Shown: positions 1 through 8,095 of the stretch, one piece after another | Layout: every line of letters starts with the position of its first letter | Position numbering within the stretch: position 1 is the first letter of the stretch | NCBI GenBank assembly: GCA_964466155.1 | Contig: CAYXMY010000013.1 | Coordinates: 1-40,984 of the forward strand | DNA from: Caenibius sp964466155 | Lineage (GTDB): Bacteria; Pseudomonadota; Alphaproteobacteria; Sphingomonadales; Sphingomonadaceae | Length of the DNA stretch: 40,984 nt | Direction of reading: 5' to 3' | Program-made: the position numbers and the translations under genes | Notes under the pieces: model-generated | What the model was told of the DNA's origin: nothing | The model's input: the letters and a program-made list of their open reading frames with translations, nothing else | Databases searched by the model: none

Positions 1-377
1 AACAGGGATGCGCGGGGGGGCGAACACATCGCCGTGGTATGGAAACGATTGTAGATCAGCCCACGCGCGGCCAGCCGGTCGAGATTGGGCGTGGAAATAG
101 GGCCGCCGAACGTGCTGGACGCCCCCAGCCCCACATCGTCCGTCAGCACCAGCAGGATATTCGGCGCGCCTTTGGGGGCGGTGCGCTGCGGCGGGAAGGC
201 CGGTGTCGAATCGCGGTAGCTCTTGCCGATCTTGCCAGCGAAAGGTTGTTCCGCCGGGGGCAGAACCGGCCCGGTCGGCGCCTGCTGAGCCGACGCCTGC
301 ACCCCCACGGTGGCGGCCGCGAAACCCGCGGAAGCAATCAATACCTTGCGCAAACCCTGCATTCCCAAACGCCGCAT
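1..377 (-). CDS. Sulfatase (arylsulfatase family), N-terminal part, cut by window edge
   Basis: Only the first 125 codons are inside the window. The start at 377 gives a basic N-terminus and hydrophobic stretch ending near ASAQ, a probable Sec signal peptide, so the enzyme is likely periplasmic or secreted. The mature part begins like a family S1 sulfatase: ILLVLTDDVG supplies the first two metal-binding aspartates. CSPPR around residue 118 is the C-x-P-x-R core whose Cys is converted to formylglycine. Such enzymes hydrolyse sulfate esters; the substrate cannot be told from this part. A second ATG at 362 would also leave a signal peptide. The track of the gene continues beyond base 1. It may supply desulfated substrate to the neighbouring catabolic genes, which is inference. 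Confidence 0.88.
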   Translation of the reverse strand, partial: MRRLGMQGLRKVLIASAGFAAATVGVQASAQQAPTGPVLPPAEQPFAGKIGKSYRDSTPAFPPQRTAPKGAPNILLVLTDDVGLGASSTFGGPISTPNLDRLAARGLIYNRFHTTAMCSPPRASL

Positions 378-481
378 TTTCCGTGCCCCTATCCAGTTGC
401 CGAAGGTGCTTCCTCCGCCCGGTTGACCAGACTCACCCCTCCATCGGCGGCGGCAGGCCAGTTCACTTTCAGTACTGTATA

Positions 482-495
482 GTCTCGTACGAAAC
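482..495. promoter_or_regulatory. Candidate operator upstream of the sulfatase gene
   Basis: GTCTCGTACGAAAC is palindromic at 12 of 14 positions around TCGTACGA and lies about 105 bp upstream of the sulfatase start, directly beside TATAGTCT. The size and symmetry suit a TetR- or GntR-type repressor site. No regulator can be assigned from sequence alone. Confidence 0.3.
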
Positions 496-533
496 AAGCC
501 ATGGAAATAACCAGCGGGATAAGTGTGCAAGGC

Positions 534-552
534 CGCCTGCGAAAAGCAGGCG
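534..552 (-). terminator. Small hairpin just after the NTF2-like gene
   Basis: CGCCTGC and GCAGGCG form a perfect 7-bp stem with a 5-nt loop right after the stop of the minus-strand gene at 555. No clear U-tract follows on the minus strand, so it is a weak terminator candidate. Confidence 0.3.
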
Positions 553-554
553 TT

Positions 555-992
555 TCAGAATCCGAAGGCCCGTTCCACCGATCCCACATGCGCGCGGTTG
601 TGCTTGATCCGTTCGACCATGCGCCATGCGCCGTCGCGCAATTCCCAACGATCATGATAATCGCCCAGCGTGTAGAACGGCTCCGGCGCATTGTCGGCCG
701 GAAGGTGGATATCGCGAACATAGGCGCGGCTGGTGGCGCTGGCGCCCGATACGGAAACGACGATATTGCCAATCAGATGCTGCGTCACGCCACAGCGTTC
801 GAGATAGCGCCTTATCAGGTCGATCACGGCCTGCGGCCCTTCGAGCGGCCCCTCCCCCATTTCGGCTTTCACATCGTCGGCCATGATGCCGCGCAGCGTT
901 TCCCAGTCATGATCGTCCATCGCGCGGGCGAAACCGATGATGTTCTGCTCAATGGCGCGGATCGCCAGAAGCTCCTCAAGCGATTGTGTCAT
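555..992 (-). CDS. SnoaL/NTF2-like protein (nuclear transport factor 2 fold)
   Basis: A 145-residue protein with the typical small alpha+beta-barrel pattern: an N-terminal helix with LEELLAIRAIEQNIIGFARAMDDHDWETL and later paired strands including the DRWELRDGAWRMVERI signature near the C-terminus. This signature is common in SnoaL_4-type proteins of catabolic clusters. The family includes ketosteroid isomerases, dehydratases and binding proteins, so the reaction is not predictable. ATG at 992 is preceded by a GGAAAGGG purine stretch. The gene lies 15 bp downstream of a second NTF2-like gene on the same strand and probably shares its transcript. Confidence 0.8.
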   Translation of the reverse strand: MTQSLEELLAIRAIEQNIIGFARAMDDHDWETLRGIMADDVKAEMGEGPLEGPQAVIDLIRRYLERCGVTQHLIGNIVVSVSGASATSRAYVRDIHLPADNAPEPFYTLGDYHDRWELRDGAWRMVERIKHNRAHVGSVERAFGF

Positions 993-1007
993 GCCGCCGC
1001 CCTTTCC

Positions 1008-1433
1008 TCAGCCGACCGGTTCCAGTTCGTCCCACAACGGCCCGGCCAGCAGGCGGAAGAACTTCTCATCCGAATACATCCGCTCCCCCGAAAGCGCGTT
1101 TTCCCCGAACGTCAGGATCGCCATGATCCGATGCGCCGTGGGTTCGGCATCGCCATCGTGATGGGCGGTGACAGTGTATTCCTGCACCACACCCGCCGGA
1201 CCGATACATTCGCTGATCATTGCCGAACCACGGATGCGCGGCTGCACATAGGCCATGAAATGCTCGTAATAGCGGCGCGTGTTCGCCATGCCGCGAAACT
1301 GTTTGCCCAAGGGGTGGAATTCATACACCGGTTCCCCCTCCATGGTGGCCAGCAGGCCTTCCAGATCCTGCGTCGCTTCCAGCTCTGCGTGAGCCACGCC
1401 AATGGATACCAGCTTTGCAACAGATGCCTTCAT
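1008..1433 (-). CDS. SnoaL/NTF2-like protein
   Basis: A 141-residue protein of the SnoaL-like type. It has a conserved HPLGKQFRGMANTRRYYEHF segment (residues about 41-60) and a following strand GPAGVVQEYTVTAHHDG, as in NTF2-fold proteins found beside steroid and aromatic degradation genes. Catalytic residues cannot be assigned with confidence. The start ATG at 1433 has GGAGAGAG just upstream. It is the first gene of a two-gene minus-strand unit with the 555-992 gene and is divergent from the ACT-domain gene across 190 bp. Confidence 0.75.
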   Translation of the reverse strand: MKASVAKLVSIGVAHAELEATQDLEGLLATMEGEPVYEFHPLGKQFRGMANTRRYYEHFMAYVQPRIRGSAMISECIGPAGVVQEYTVTAHHDGDAEPTAHRIMAILTFGENALSGERMYSDEKFFRLLAGPLWDELEPVG

Positions 1434-1623
1434 GGCCGCTTCTCTCTCCTCGTATTTCTATTGTTTCCAGCCGCTGCCGCCCGCCGGACACGAGTGCATA
1501 GCATATTACCCTCACCGCAAAAGCGGCCAATCGCGGCCATTGCGCTTTATCGTTGACGAAGGCGCGCGAAGCGGTAGCCCTTTGTGGATTGAGGGTGCCC
1601 CGGGCGCCCTGTGGGAGATAAGA

Positions 1624-2148
1624 ATGACAACGCGCGTAATCCTGTCCGTCGCGGGGAGCGACCGGCCCGGCCTCACCCAGACGCTCGCCAATGCCGTATT
1701 GGCGGCGAACGGCAACTGGCTCGAAAGCCATCTCAGCCGCCTGGGCGGGACATATGTGGGGTCCGTCCTTGTTGCGCTCGATCCCGCCAATCTGGCCGTG
1801 CTGGAAGATCACATCCGCGCCGTGGATGCGAGCGGGCTACGCGTATCGGTCGTGCCCGCGGGGGAGACGCCGGATGCACAAGGCACACCGCTGTGGGTCG
1901 AACTGGTCGGGCAGGATCGCCCCGGTATCGTGCGCGAAGTCACCACGGTCCTTTCCGAACTGGCCGTCAACATCGAACGGTTTTCCACCAGCACCGAAAA
2001 CAGTGCACATTCCGGCGAACTGCTGTTTCGGATGAATGCCCTGGTAACAATTCCCCAAGGCCGCAGCGCCGACGACATTCAGGCCGCATTGGAAGCGATC
2101 TCCGGTGAAATCATGGTCGATTTCACCTTCACGCCGCCCGATGCCTGA
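1624..2148 (+). CDS. Double ACT-domain protein, GcvR-like
   Basis: A 174-residue protein made of two ACT domains. The first starts ILSVAGSDRPGLTQTLANAV (about residues 5-75) and the second WVELVGQDRPGIVREVTTVL (about residues 88-170). Both carry the DRPG turn typical of amino-acid-binding ACT modules. This layout matches the glycine cleavage regulatory protein GcvR family, which acts by protein-protein or ligand binding and not by DNA binding. The frame is open upstream to 1402, but ATG 1624 has GGGAG (1613-1617) at good spacing. No glycine-cleavage genes are nearby, so its partner is unknown. Confidence 0.82.
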   Translation: MTTRVILSVAGSDRPGLTQTLANAVLAANGNWLESHLSRLGGTYVGSVLVALDPANLAVLEDHIRAVDASGLRVSVVPAGETPDAQGTPLWVELVGQDRPGIVREVTTVLSELAVNIERFSTSTENSAHSGELLFRMNALVTIPQGRSADDIQAALEAISGEIMVDFTFTPPDA

Positions 2149-2242
2149 CACACCCATACCGGTGTATTTGCGCAATTCCCGGCCTTTCAGGCTTGGCCTG
2201 CCCGCACCCGCGCACTAAACCCCTGCGCAAAGGAGAGGATTT

Positions 2243-3142
2243 ATGCGTTTCTGGCTGTCGATGATGGCAGTGTCCGAACTCGATCAATTGATCGAACTGG
2301 CAAAGCATGCGGAACAATGCGGCTTTCATGGGGTGACGTACGCCGATCACCTGATCATGCCGACCGATATCACAACCCCTTATCCCTACACGCCAGACGG
2401 CAAGCTGTTCTGGCCGGTGGAAGCGCCATGGCCCGATCCGTGGATCACGCTGGCGCTGCTGGGCGCGGAAACCAGCACGATCCATCTGGCGACCAATATC
2501 TACCTCGCCGCGCTGCGCGATCCCTTCACGGTGGCGCGCGCGGTTTCCACCACCGCCGCCTTTTCCGGCGGCCGGGTGGTCTGCGGTGTGTCGGCGGGGT
2601 GGTTGAAGGAAGAATATGACGCCGCCGGGATCGACTTCCCCAGCCGGGGCCGCCGCCTGGATGAAATCCTCGCCGTGTGCCGCCGGCTCTGGGCGGGCGA
2701 AACCCTCAGCCATGAAGGTGAATTCTTCCAGTTCGAATCCGTCATCCTGCGCCCGGTTCCGCCCGAACCGGTGCCGATCTGGGTTGGCGGCAAGGCAGGC
2801 CCGGCCCTGCGCCGCGCGGCGGCCAACGATGGCTGGCTCGGCATTCCCGGCACGGTGGATAGCAATCTCGCCATCGTGAAACGGATGCACGACATGCGCC
2901 GCGAAATGGGCTTGCCCATCGAAGGGTTCCGCCCCTGCGTCTCGCTGATCGAACCGCTGACCGCCGACGCCGCCAGCCGCCTTGCCGAAGGCGGCGTGGA
3001 CGATACCACTGCGATCCCGTGGTTCCCCACCCCGTGGGAAGTGGAGGCTTTCACCCCCGAAGGCGCGGACATCACCCAGCTTTCCATCAAGAAGGACGCG
3101 ATTAGCCGCTATGCCGACCGCGTCATTGCCAAGCATAATTGA
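2243..3142 (+). CDS. LLM-class flavin-dependent oxidoreductase (luciferase-like, F420/FMN type)
   Basis: A 299-residue TIM-barrel protein of the bacterial luciferase-like family. Recognisable stretches are the N-terminal LAKHAEQCGFHGVTYADH, the central ATNIYLAALRDPFTVARAV and FSGGRVVCGVSAGWLKEEY, and the IWVGGKAGPALRRAA loop. Members use reduced FMN or F420 for monooxygenation or hydride transfer; the TIGR03619-like layout leaves the cofactor uncertain. AAAGGAGAGG at 2229-2238 supports ATG 2243. The following NTF2-like gene starts 18 bp after its stop, so the two form an operon. A role in catabolism of a cyclic substrate is inferred from the neighbours. Confidence 0.85.
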   Translation: MRFWLSMMAVSELDQLIELAKHAEQCGFHGVTYADHLIMPTDITTPYPYTPDGKLFWPVEAPWPDPWITLALLGAETSTIHLATNIYLAALRDPFTVARAVSTTAAFSGGRVVCGVSAGWLKEEYDAAGIDFPSRGRRLDEILAVCRRLWAGETLSHEGEFFQFESVILRPVPPEPVPIWVGGKAGPALRRAAANDGWLGIPGTVDSNLAIVKRMHDMRREMGLPIEGFRPCVSLIEPLTADAASRLAEGGVDDTTAIPWFPTPWEVEAFTPEGADITQLSIKKDAISRYADRVIAKHN

Positions 3143-3160
3143 AACAAGAGAGGAACTGAC

Positions 3161-3532
3161 ATGAAACCCGAAGATCTACCCGGCAAATCCATGGGCGCGG
3201 TTCAGGCGCGCGACAAGGAAACATGGCTCGGCCTGTTCGAAGACGATGCGGTGGTCGAAGACCCGGTCGGCGGCCATCCGATGCTGGACCCGGAAGGCAA
3301 CGGCCAACGCGGCAAGGAAGCTATCGGCAAATTCTACGACCTGTTTTCCAGCTCCGGCGCGACGATGAATTTCGAGATTCATCATCTCGTGGGCTGCGGA
3401 TCGGAAGCTGCCTGTCTGGTGACGATGACCTCGACCATGCCCGATGGCACATCGCACGCCCAGAAGCTGCTCAACGTTTACAAGATGTCGCCAGCGGGCA
3501 AGATCGCCTCGCTGCGCTCGTTCTGGAACTGA
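3161..3532 (+). CDS. SnoaL/NTF2-like protein (ketosteroid-isomerase-like fold)
   Basis: A 123-residue NTF2-fold protein with the motif string FEDDAVVEDPVGGHPMLDPEGNG (split across residues about 27-47) and GKEAIGKFYDLF, typical of steroid delta-isomerase-like proteins. The WLGLFEDDAVVEDPVG segment is common in uncharacterised members found in actinobacterial and sphingomonad steroid or lipid clusters. Isomerase activity is possible but not shown. AGAGAGGAAC precedes ATG 3161. It is the last gene of the LLM operon, followed by a terminator at 3563-3592. Confidence 0.78.
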   Translation: MKPEDLPGKSMGAVQARDKETWLGLFEDDAVVEDPVGGHPMLDPEGNGQRGKEAIGKFYDLFSSSGATMNFEIHHLVGCGSEAACLVTMTSTMPDGTSHAQKLLNVYKMSPAGKIASLRSFWN

Positions 3533-3562
3533 CCCGCACAAGGCCTGCAAACGCTCTGCAAG

Positions 3563-3592
3563 GGCGCGGGGAGAATCATTCCCGCGCCTTTT
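3563..3592 (+). terminator. Rho-independent terminator after the LLM-NTF2 operon
   Basis: GGCGCGGG (3563-3570) pairs with CCCGCGCC (3581-3588), a perfect 8-bp G+C stem with a 10-nt loop, followed directly by TTTT. It lies 30 bp after the plus-strand stop codon and before the convergent hydrolase stop. Confidence 0.75.
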
Positions 3593-3598
3593 GCATAT

Positions 3599-4444
3599 TC
3601 AGGCGGCGGCGTGCCTATCCAGGAACGCGATCACCGCGTCGGCGAAACGGTCGTTGCGGTCGCCCGCCACCATATGATCGGCCTGTTCGATCGTCACGAT
3701 CTCCGCATGGGGCACCAGCCCGGCAAATTCGTCCGCCCCTTCGGCGCTGACCACATTGCTCAAGCCCCCGCGCACAAGCGCGGTCGGCACGGTCAGCGCG
3801 GATGCCGCCGCACGGAAACGGGCAAGCATCTTTTCCCAACCTTCTGGCGTGCGCTTGTGCTGCATGATCGCCGGGTCCCAATGCCAATAGTAACGGCCAT
3901 CTTCCGCCAGCCGCAGATTCTTGAGCAAGCCGCTGGGATCACGCGGGCGTGGGCGATCCGGGCGATAGGCCGCCACCGCATCGGCCGCTTCCTCCACGCT
4001 GGCAAAACCATCGGCATTGCCGCGCATGAAACTGCTGATGTGGTTCGCGCCCGCCTGTTCCATACGCGGCGCGATATCGACCAGCACCAGCCCCGCCGCC
4101 TGCGCCTCGGCCTCCCCCACGGCGAGAAGTGCGGTCAGCCCGCCCATCGATGCACCGACGAGAAACGCCGGGCGCGTTTGCAACGCCTGAACAGCTGCCA
4201 GATCGGCCATGAACCGTTCGAAGCCGTAAACGCTATCGGGCGACCAGCCGCTTTCCCCATGGCCCCGCAGATCGAACGACGTTACCCGGTATCCCGACGA
4301 TGCCAGCCGCGCCGCCGCCTTGCCCCAGGAATGGCGGGTCTGGCCGATGCCGTGCAGCATGATGACCGGCGTGCCATCGTCCGGCCCGCCGACATCCGCC
4401 GCTATCGTAACGCCCGCACCGGGTAGCTTGACCTTTTCCAGCAT
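3599..4444 (-). CDS. Alpha/beta hydrolase
   Basis: A 281-residue alpha/beta-hydrolase-fold protein. VIMLHGIGQ forms the oxyanion hole, GASMGG is the nucleophile elbow with the catalytic Ser, and ADHMVAGDRND carries the catalytic His. The usual acid loop reads RGGLSNVVS, with Asn (AAT codon) where relatives usually have Asp; see findings. An open frame continues upstream, but ATG 4444 is the natural start of the fold and lies 8 bp after the MaoC gene's stop. It is the last gene of the acyl-CoA synthetase-MaoC-hydrolase unit and could cleave an ester, a CoA thioester or a ring-cleavage product. Confidence 0.83.
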   Translation of the reverse strand: MLEKVKLPGAGVTIAADVGGPDDGTPVIMLHGIGQTRHSWGKAAARLASSGYRVTSFDLRGHGESGWSPDSVYGFERFMADLAAVQALQTRPAFLVGASMGGLTALLAVGEAEAQAAGLVLVDIAPRMEQAGANHISSFMRGNADGFASVEEAADAVAAYRPDRPRPRDPSGLLKNLRLAEDGRYYWHWDPAIMQHKRTPEGWEKMLARFRAAASALTVPTALVRGGLSNVVSAEGADEFAGLVPHAEIVTIEQADHMVAGDRNDRFADAVIAFLDRHAAA

Positions 4445-4452
4445 GCCTGGGC

Positions 4453-4935
4453 TCACGCTCCGTCCGCGATGGCGAAATGGATCAGCCAGCGCGCAATCAT
4501 GCCCGGCTTGTCCTCCCCTTCCCGCTCGATCACGATATCGACCGTTTGCTGGAAATGATTGGGCTGCCGCTCTTCTGTATCGACGATGGTGAACACGCCC
4601 CGGATCGCCTTGCCCGAATAGACGGGCGCGGTGAAGCGCACTTTGTCGAGCCCGTAATTCAGCCCCATGATCGTGCCCGGCGTCACCGGCAAATGCGCGG
4701 AATCGCGCAAATGGGGCAGTAGCGAAAGCACGAGGAAACCGTGGGCAATCGTGCCGCCGAGATAAGTTTCCGCCGCGCGCACCGGATCGACATGGATGAA
4801 TTCGAAATCCCGCGTCGCTTCGGCGAAGCGATCGATCATATCCTGATCGATCGTCACCCATTCCGATGCGAAGCTCAGCCCCTTCTGGGCCGCGATGAAC
4901 GCTCTCGCACCGCCCTCCGCAACGCTCCCGGTCAT
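4453..4935 (-). CDS. MaoC-like (R)-specific enoyl-CoA hydratase family protein
   Basis: A 160-residue single hot-dog-fold protein. The hydratase motif is visible: Asp43 and His48 (D-x4-H) in RDFEFIHVDPVRAAET, followed by GGTIAHGFLVLSLLP. These residues activate water for hydration of an enoyl-CoA. Its start overlaps the acyl-CoA synthetase stop by one base (TGATG on the minus strand), a sign of translational coupling. It would act after the acyl-CoA dehydrogenases in a side-chain or ring beta-oxidation. Confidence 0.87.
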   Translation of the reverse strand: MTGSVAEGGARAFIAAQKGLSFASEWVTIDQDMIDRFAEATRDFEFIHVDPVRAAETYLGGTIAHGFLVLSLLPHLRDSAHLPVTPGTIMGLNYGLDKVRFTAPVYSGKAIRGVFTIVDTEERQPNHFQQTVDIVIEREGEDKPGMIARWLIHFAIADGA

Positions 4936-6602
4936 CAGATCAGCCCGAGTTCACGGCGCAGAACCTGCCGGTCCACCTTGCCGGTGGCGTTACGCGGCAA
5001 AGGCGCATCGCGCAAGAAGATGTCAGTCGGCACCTTGTATTCGGCCAGGTGATCTCGCACCTGCTGGCGCACCTGATCCTCCGTCACCGCCTTCCCGGCA
5101 TCGGGCACCACGGCCACGGCCAGACGCTCGCCGATCCGTTCGTCCGCGATGCCGAATGCCGTCACTTCCGAAATATCGGAGTGGTCGGTGATCACCCGCT
5201 CCACTTCGGCGCAATAGATGTTTTCGCCCTTGCAGATGACCATATTGGTCTTGCGGTCGACAATGGCGACATAACCCGTCTCGTCGATCCGGCCGATATC
5301 GCCCGTGCGCAGCCAGCCATCGGCATCCAGAACCTTGGCCGTTTCTTCCGGCCGGCCCCAATAGCCGGACATCAGCATCGGCCCGCGCACGGAAATTTCG
5401 CCCACTTCACCAAGCGGCAGCGGTTTCCCGTCATCGTCGATCACCCGCATATCGGCGAGATCGTGCATCACGCCCGAAGCCTCAGGCCGGGCGGTGAACA
5501 GTTCGCCCATCGCCAGGCTGACGGAACCGGCCGTTTCGGTCATGCCATAGCCGCCGCCGAAAATACGGTCGGGAAACGCTTCCTGCAGCGCCTTGAGCAG
5601 ATTGATCGGCAGCGCCTGCCCGCCGCTGGCGATGGAACCGAGCGAGGACAGATCGCGTTCAGCCCGCGTCGGTTCGTTGAGCATATCCCACAAGGTCATC
5701 GGCGGGCCGGTGAACTCGGTGATTTTCTCTTCCTCGATCAGACGCAGGGCTTCTGCAGGATTCCACCGGCGATGGAACACGATCTTGCCGCCGCGCCCTA
5801 GGACGCCGAGGAAAATCTGCTGGCAGCCGCTGACATGGAACAGCGGGAAAATCAGGAACACCGCACTGCGCGGGCGCGCCGCCATCAGCGTGGCCACGTC
5901 GATACCCAGTTTCGCCGCCATCCGCGCGGCAAAGCGAGCTCCGGCATGCTGGGCCATGAACACGCCCGTCAGCATCGCCCGGTGGCTGATGATCGCCCCC
6001 TTGGGCCGCCCGGTGGTGCCCGAGGTGAACAGGATGCAGCAGGCCTCATCTGCATCGGCGGTATTTTCGGGCAGCGGGCTGCCCGCATAATCGCGCACCA
6101 TCGCGTCGAGCGCAGGCTCATCGAACACCATGACCTGCCCTGCGTAACCCGCCTGCGCCAGCGCTTCGGCCCGGCGCGCATCGGCCACAACCAGCGAAGC
6201 ACCGACATCTTCGGCGCAATAGCGCATTTCTTCGCCCGAACCGCGGCTGTTGATCAGCGCCGGTATCATACCGAGCGCGGTCAGCGCGGTGAAGGCATAG
6301 AGCCATTCGGGGCTGTTGTGCATGGCGATCGCCACACGGTCGCCCAGCTTCAGATCGTATTGCGCGGCAAATCCGGCTGCCGCGGCCCCGGACTGCGCAT
6401 GGAAAGTGGCATAGGAAATCCGCCGGTCACCATCGATGATGAAATCGAGATCGCCCAGCGCGGGCATCATGGCGTAGAGCATCGAAAGCGTGCCGTTCGA
6501 CCGCGCAAAGACGCGCATCGAATGCCCGTTCACGACCTGCTCCACGATTTCAAACGGTTCGCCGGGGCCTGAAAGGCTGGGTGCGCGTGGATCGATGGAC
6601 AT
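4935..6602 (-). CDS. AMP-dependent acyl-CoA synthetase (class I adenylate-forming enzyme)
   Basis: A 555-residue adenylate-forming enzyme that would activate a carboxylic acid to its CoA thioester using ATP. Core motifs are intact: the phosphate loop LFTSGTTGRPKGAI, GYGMTETAGS (A5), GWLRTGDIG (A7), the hinge DRKTNMVICKGENIY (A8) and the C-terminal lysine motif PRNATGKVDR (A10). ATG 6602 was preferred over ATG 6626 because AGGAG lies about 10 nt upstream of it. It is the first gene of the unit running through MaoC and hydrolase. The substrate is unknown; the layout is that of medium- and long-chain or steroid side-chain ligases (FadD-like). Confidence 0.9.
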   Translation of the reverse strand: MSIDPRAPSLSGPGEPFEIVEQVVNGHSMRVFARSNGTLSMLYAMMPALGDLDFIIDGDRRISYATFHAQSGAAAAGFAAQYDLKLGDRVAIAMHNSPEWLYAFTALTALGMIPALINSRGSGEEMRYCAEDVGASLVVADARRAEALAQAGYAGQVMVFDEPALDAMVRDYAGSPLPENTADADEACCILFTSGTTGRPKGAIISHRAMLTGVFMAQHAGARFAARMAAKLGIDVATLMAARPRSAVFLIFPLFHVSGCQQIFLGVLGRGGKIVFHRRWNPAEALRLIEEEKITEFTGPPMTLWDMLNEPTRAERDLSSLGSIASGGQALPINLLKALQEAFPDRIFGGGYGMTETAGSVSLAMGELFTARPEASGVMHDLADMRVIDDDGKPLPLGEVGEISVRGPMLMSGYWGRPEETAKVLDADGWLRTGDIGRIDETGYVAIVDRKTNMVICKGENIYCAEVERVITDHSDISEVTAFGIADERIGERLAVAVVPDAGKAVTEDQVRQQVRDHLAEYKVPTDIFLRDAPLPRNATGKVDRQVLRRELGLI

Positions 6603-6809
6603 GTCCAAAATACTCTCCTCTATCATGCCCTTACGTTCGGCAATTTATAAAGAACACGGATTGCGATCAGGCGTTGGCGCAATCGCATCCCCCTGCCTCG
6701 ACTGCCCCGTCTTGCTGCGGGTCTGTCCGAAAGAAAGACAGGATTAATGACGGCAGCGATGCATGTCATCCGATAGTTTCGGCAACAGGCTCATCGCCAC
6801 AAAACCGGA

Positions 6810-6840
6810 CTGGCGCATACCCGCAAACGGGATGCGCCAG
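6810..6840 (-). terminator. Strong hairpin between acyl-CoA dehydrogenase and synthetase genes
   Basis: CTGGCGCAT pairs with ATGCGCCAG (9 bp), then a one-base bulge, then CCCG/CGGG closing a CAAA loop. On the minus strand it is followed by TCCGGTTTTG, a short U-run. Terminator or attenuator candidate. Confidence 0.55.
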
Positions 6841-6856
6841 CCGTCTGAACAAGCGG

Positions 6857-6893
6857 CGATGGCCGAAGGGAAATTGCCCCTATCCGGCCATCG
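6857..6893 (-). terminator. Second hairpin after the acyl-CoA dehydrogenase gene
   Basis: CGATGGCCG (6857-6865) and CGGCCATCG (6885-6893) form a perfect 9-bp stem, with AGGG/CCCT pairing possible inside. It lies 17 bp after the stop codon at 6910. No U-tract follows, so it may protect the mRNA 3' end or act with the next hairpin. Confidence 0.45.
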
Positions 6894-6909
6894 TGCCCTA
6901 TTCGGGTTG

Positions 6910-8094
6910 TCACCCGCGCGGTTCGCGGGGCAGGCCCAGGCCGCGCTCCGCAATGATATTGCGCTGGATCTGGTTCGTCCCCCCATGGATCGTTTCCGAC
7001 CGTGTATAGAGGTAGATGTTGGGCAGATCGTCGAACGCGTAATCGTCAGCCGGTGCCACCAGCCCCGGCGCGCCCGCCACATCCATCGCCAGTTCGCCCA
7101 GCTTCTTGTGCCAGGTGCCCCAGTAGATCTTGTGGATGAACGCCTCGCGCGAGAGCATTTCGTTATCGCCCTTCGACAGCGTGCGCAGCGCGTTGTAGCG
7201 CATGAGCTTGAGGCCCGTGTGTGCCCGTGCGATCCGGTCACGGATCAGCGGGTCCTGCGCCGCGCCGTTGGCATTGGCCGCATCGATGACCTTCTGCAGC
7301 TCGACCTGGAAGCTCATCTGGATGCCGAGCGAGGATGCGCCACGTTCGTGCGACAGCAAGCCCATCGCCACTTTCCAGCCTTCGCCCGGCTTGCCGACGA
7401 TATTGGCGGCAGCCGTGCGGGCGCCATCGAAGAAGGTCTCGTTGAATTCCGCCCCGCCGGTCATCTGCTTGATCGGCCGCAGTTCGAGGCCGGGCTGATC
7501 GATCGGCACGAGCAGGAACGAAATGCCTTTCGACCCCTGGCTGCCTTCTTCCGTCCGGGCCAGCACGAAGATCCATTGCGCATGCTGGGCCAGGCTGGTC
7601 CAGATCTTCTGCCCTTCGATTACCCATTCGGGGCCGTTGGGGCCATCTTCCAACCGCGCCTTGGTGCGGATATTGGATAGATCGGACCCGGCATTGGGTT
7701 CCGAAAAGCCCTGCGCCCACAGCACATCCCCGCTCAGGATCGGGGGCAGAAATTCCTTCTTCTGCTCTTCCGTGCCAAAGTGGATGAACGTCGGCCCCGC
7801 CATGGTGACGCCCAGATGGCCGATCCGGCCAGGGGCGCCCGCGCGCGCGTATTCTTCGGCGAAGATCACCTGTTCGGCGATGCTTGCCCCGCGCCCACCG
7901 TATTCCTTCGGCCAGGCAATCGCGCTGTAGCCCGCTTTGCCGAGCGCCTTTTCCCAGGCGAGCCGCTCGGGGATCATCTCGCTCATGCTGCTCAGGTTGC
8001 GGATCGAAGCGAACGGCCCGGAAAGCTGTTCTTCCAGCCATTGGGCGACTTCGCGGCGGAATGCTTCCTGTTCGGGAGTGAATTCTGTCCGCAT
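6910..8094 (-). CDS. Acyl-CoA dehydrogenase, catalytic-glutamate-bearing subunit
   Basis: A 394-residue FAD-dependent acyl-CoA dehydrogenase. Visible signatures are WPKEYGGRGAS near residue 65, the FAD/substrate segment GFSEPNAGSDLSN, GQKIWTSLAQHA and the C-terminal RSETIHGGTNQIQRNIIAER. The Glu in SETIHGGT is at the place of the catalytic base. The gene starts one base after the stop of the other dehydrogenase gene. Adjacent large and small ACAD genes of this style encode alpha2beta2 heterotetramers (ChsE1-ChsE2 type) acting on steroid or other bulky CoA esters. That assembly is inferred. Confidence 0.9.
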   Translation of the reverse strand: MRTEFTPEQEAFRREVAQWLEEQLSGPFASIRNLSSMSEMIPERLAWEKALGKAGYSAIAWPKEYGGRGASIAEQVIFAEEYARAGAPGRIGHLGVTMAGPTFIHFGTEEQKKEFLPPILSGDVLWAQGFSEPNAGSDLSNIRTKARLEDGPNGPEWVIEGQKIWTSLAQHAQWIFVLARTEEGSQGSKGISFLLVPIDQPGLELRPIKQMTGGAEFNETFFDGARTAAANIVGKPGEGWKVAMGLLSHERGASSLGIQMSFQVELQKVIDAANANGAAQDPLIRDRIARAHTGLKLMRYNALRTLSKGDNEMLSREAFIHKIYWGTWHKKLGELAMDVAGAPGLVAPADDYAFDDLPNIYLYTRSETIHGGTNQIQRNIIAERGLGLPREPRG

Positions 8095-8095
8095 C

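Larger units (their letters stand above)
6603..6909. other. Intergenic gap splitting the catabolic cluster
   Basis: No coding region is supported here. It contains two strong hairpins (6810-6840 and 6857-6893) next to the acyl-CoA dehydrogenase stop and an AT-rich stretch around 6640-6660 upstream of the acyl-CoA synthetase. The layout suggests termination or attenuation of the upstream genes plus a separate promoter for the synthetase unit. Confidence 0.5.

Noticed and set aside
2129..3136. 335-codon minus-strand open frame opposite the LLM oxidoreductase gene
   Set aside because: Composition is that of an antisense shadow in G+C-rich DNA (Arg, Gly, His-rich, no motif), and the plus frame matches a known family.
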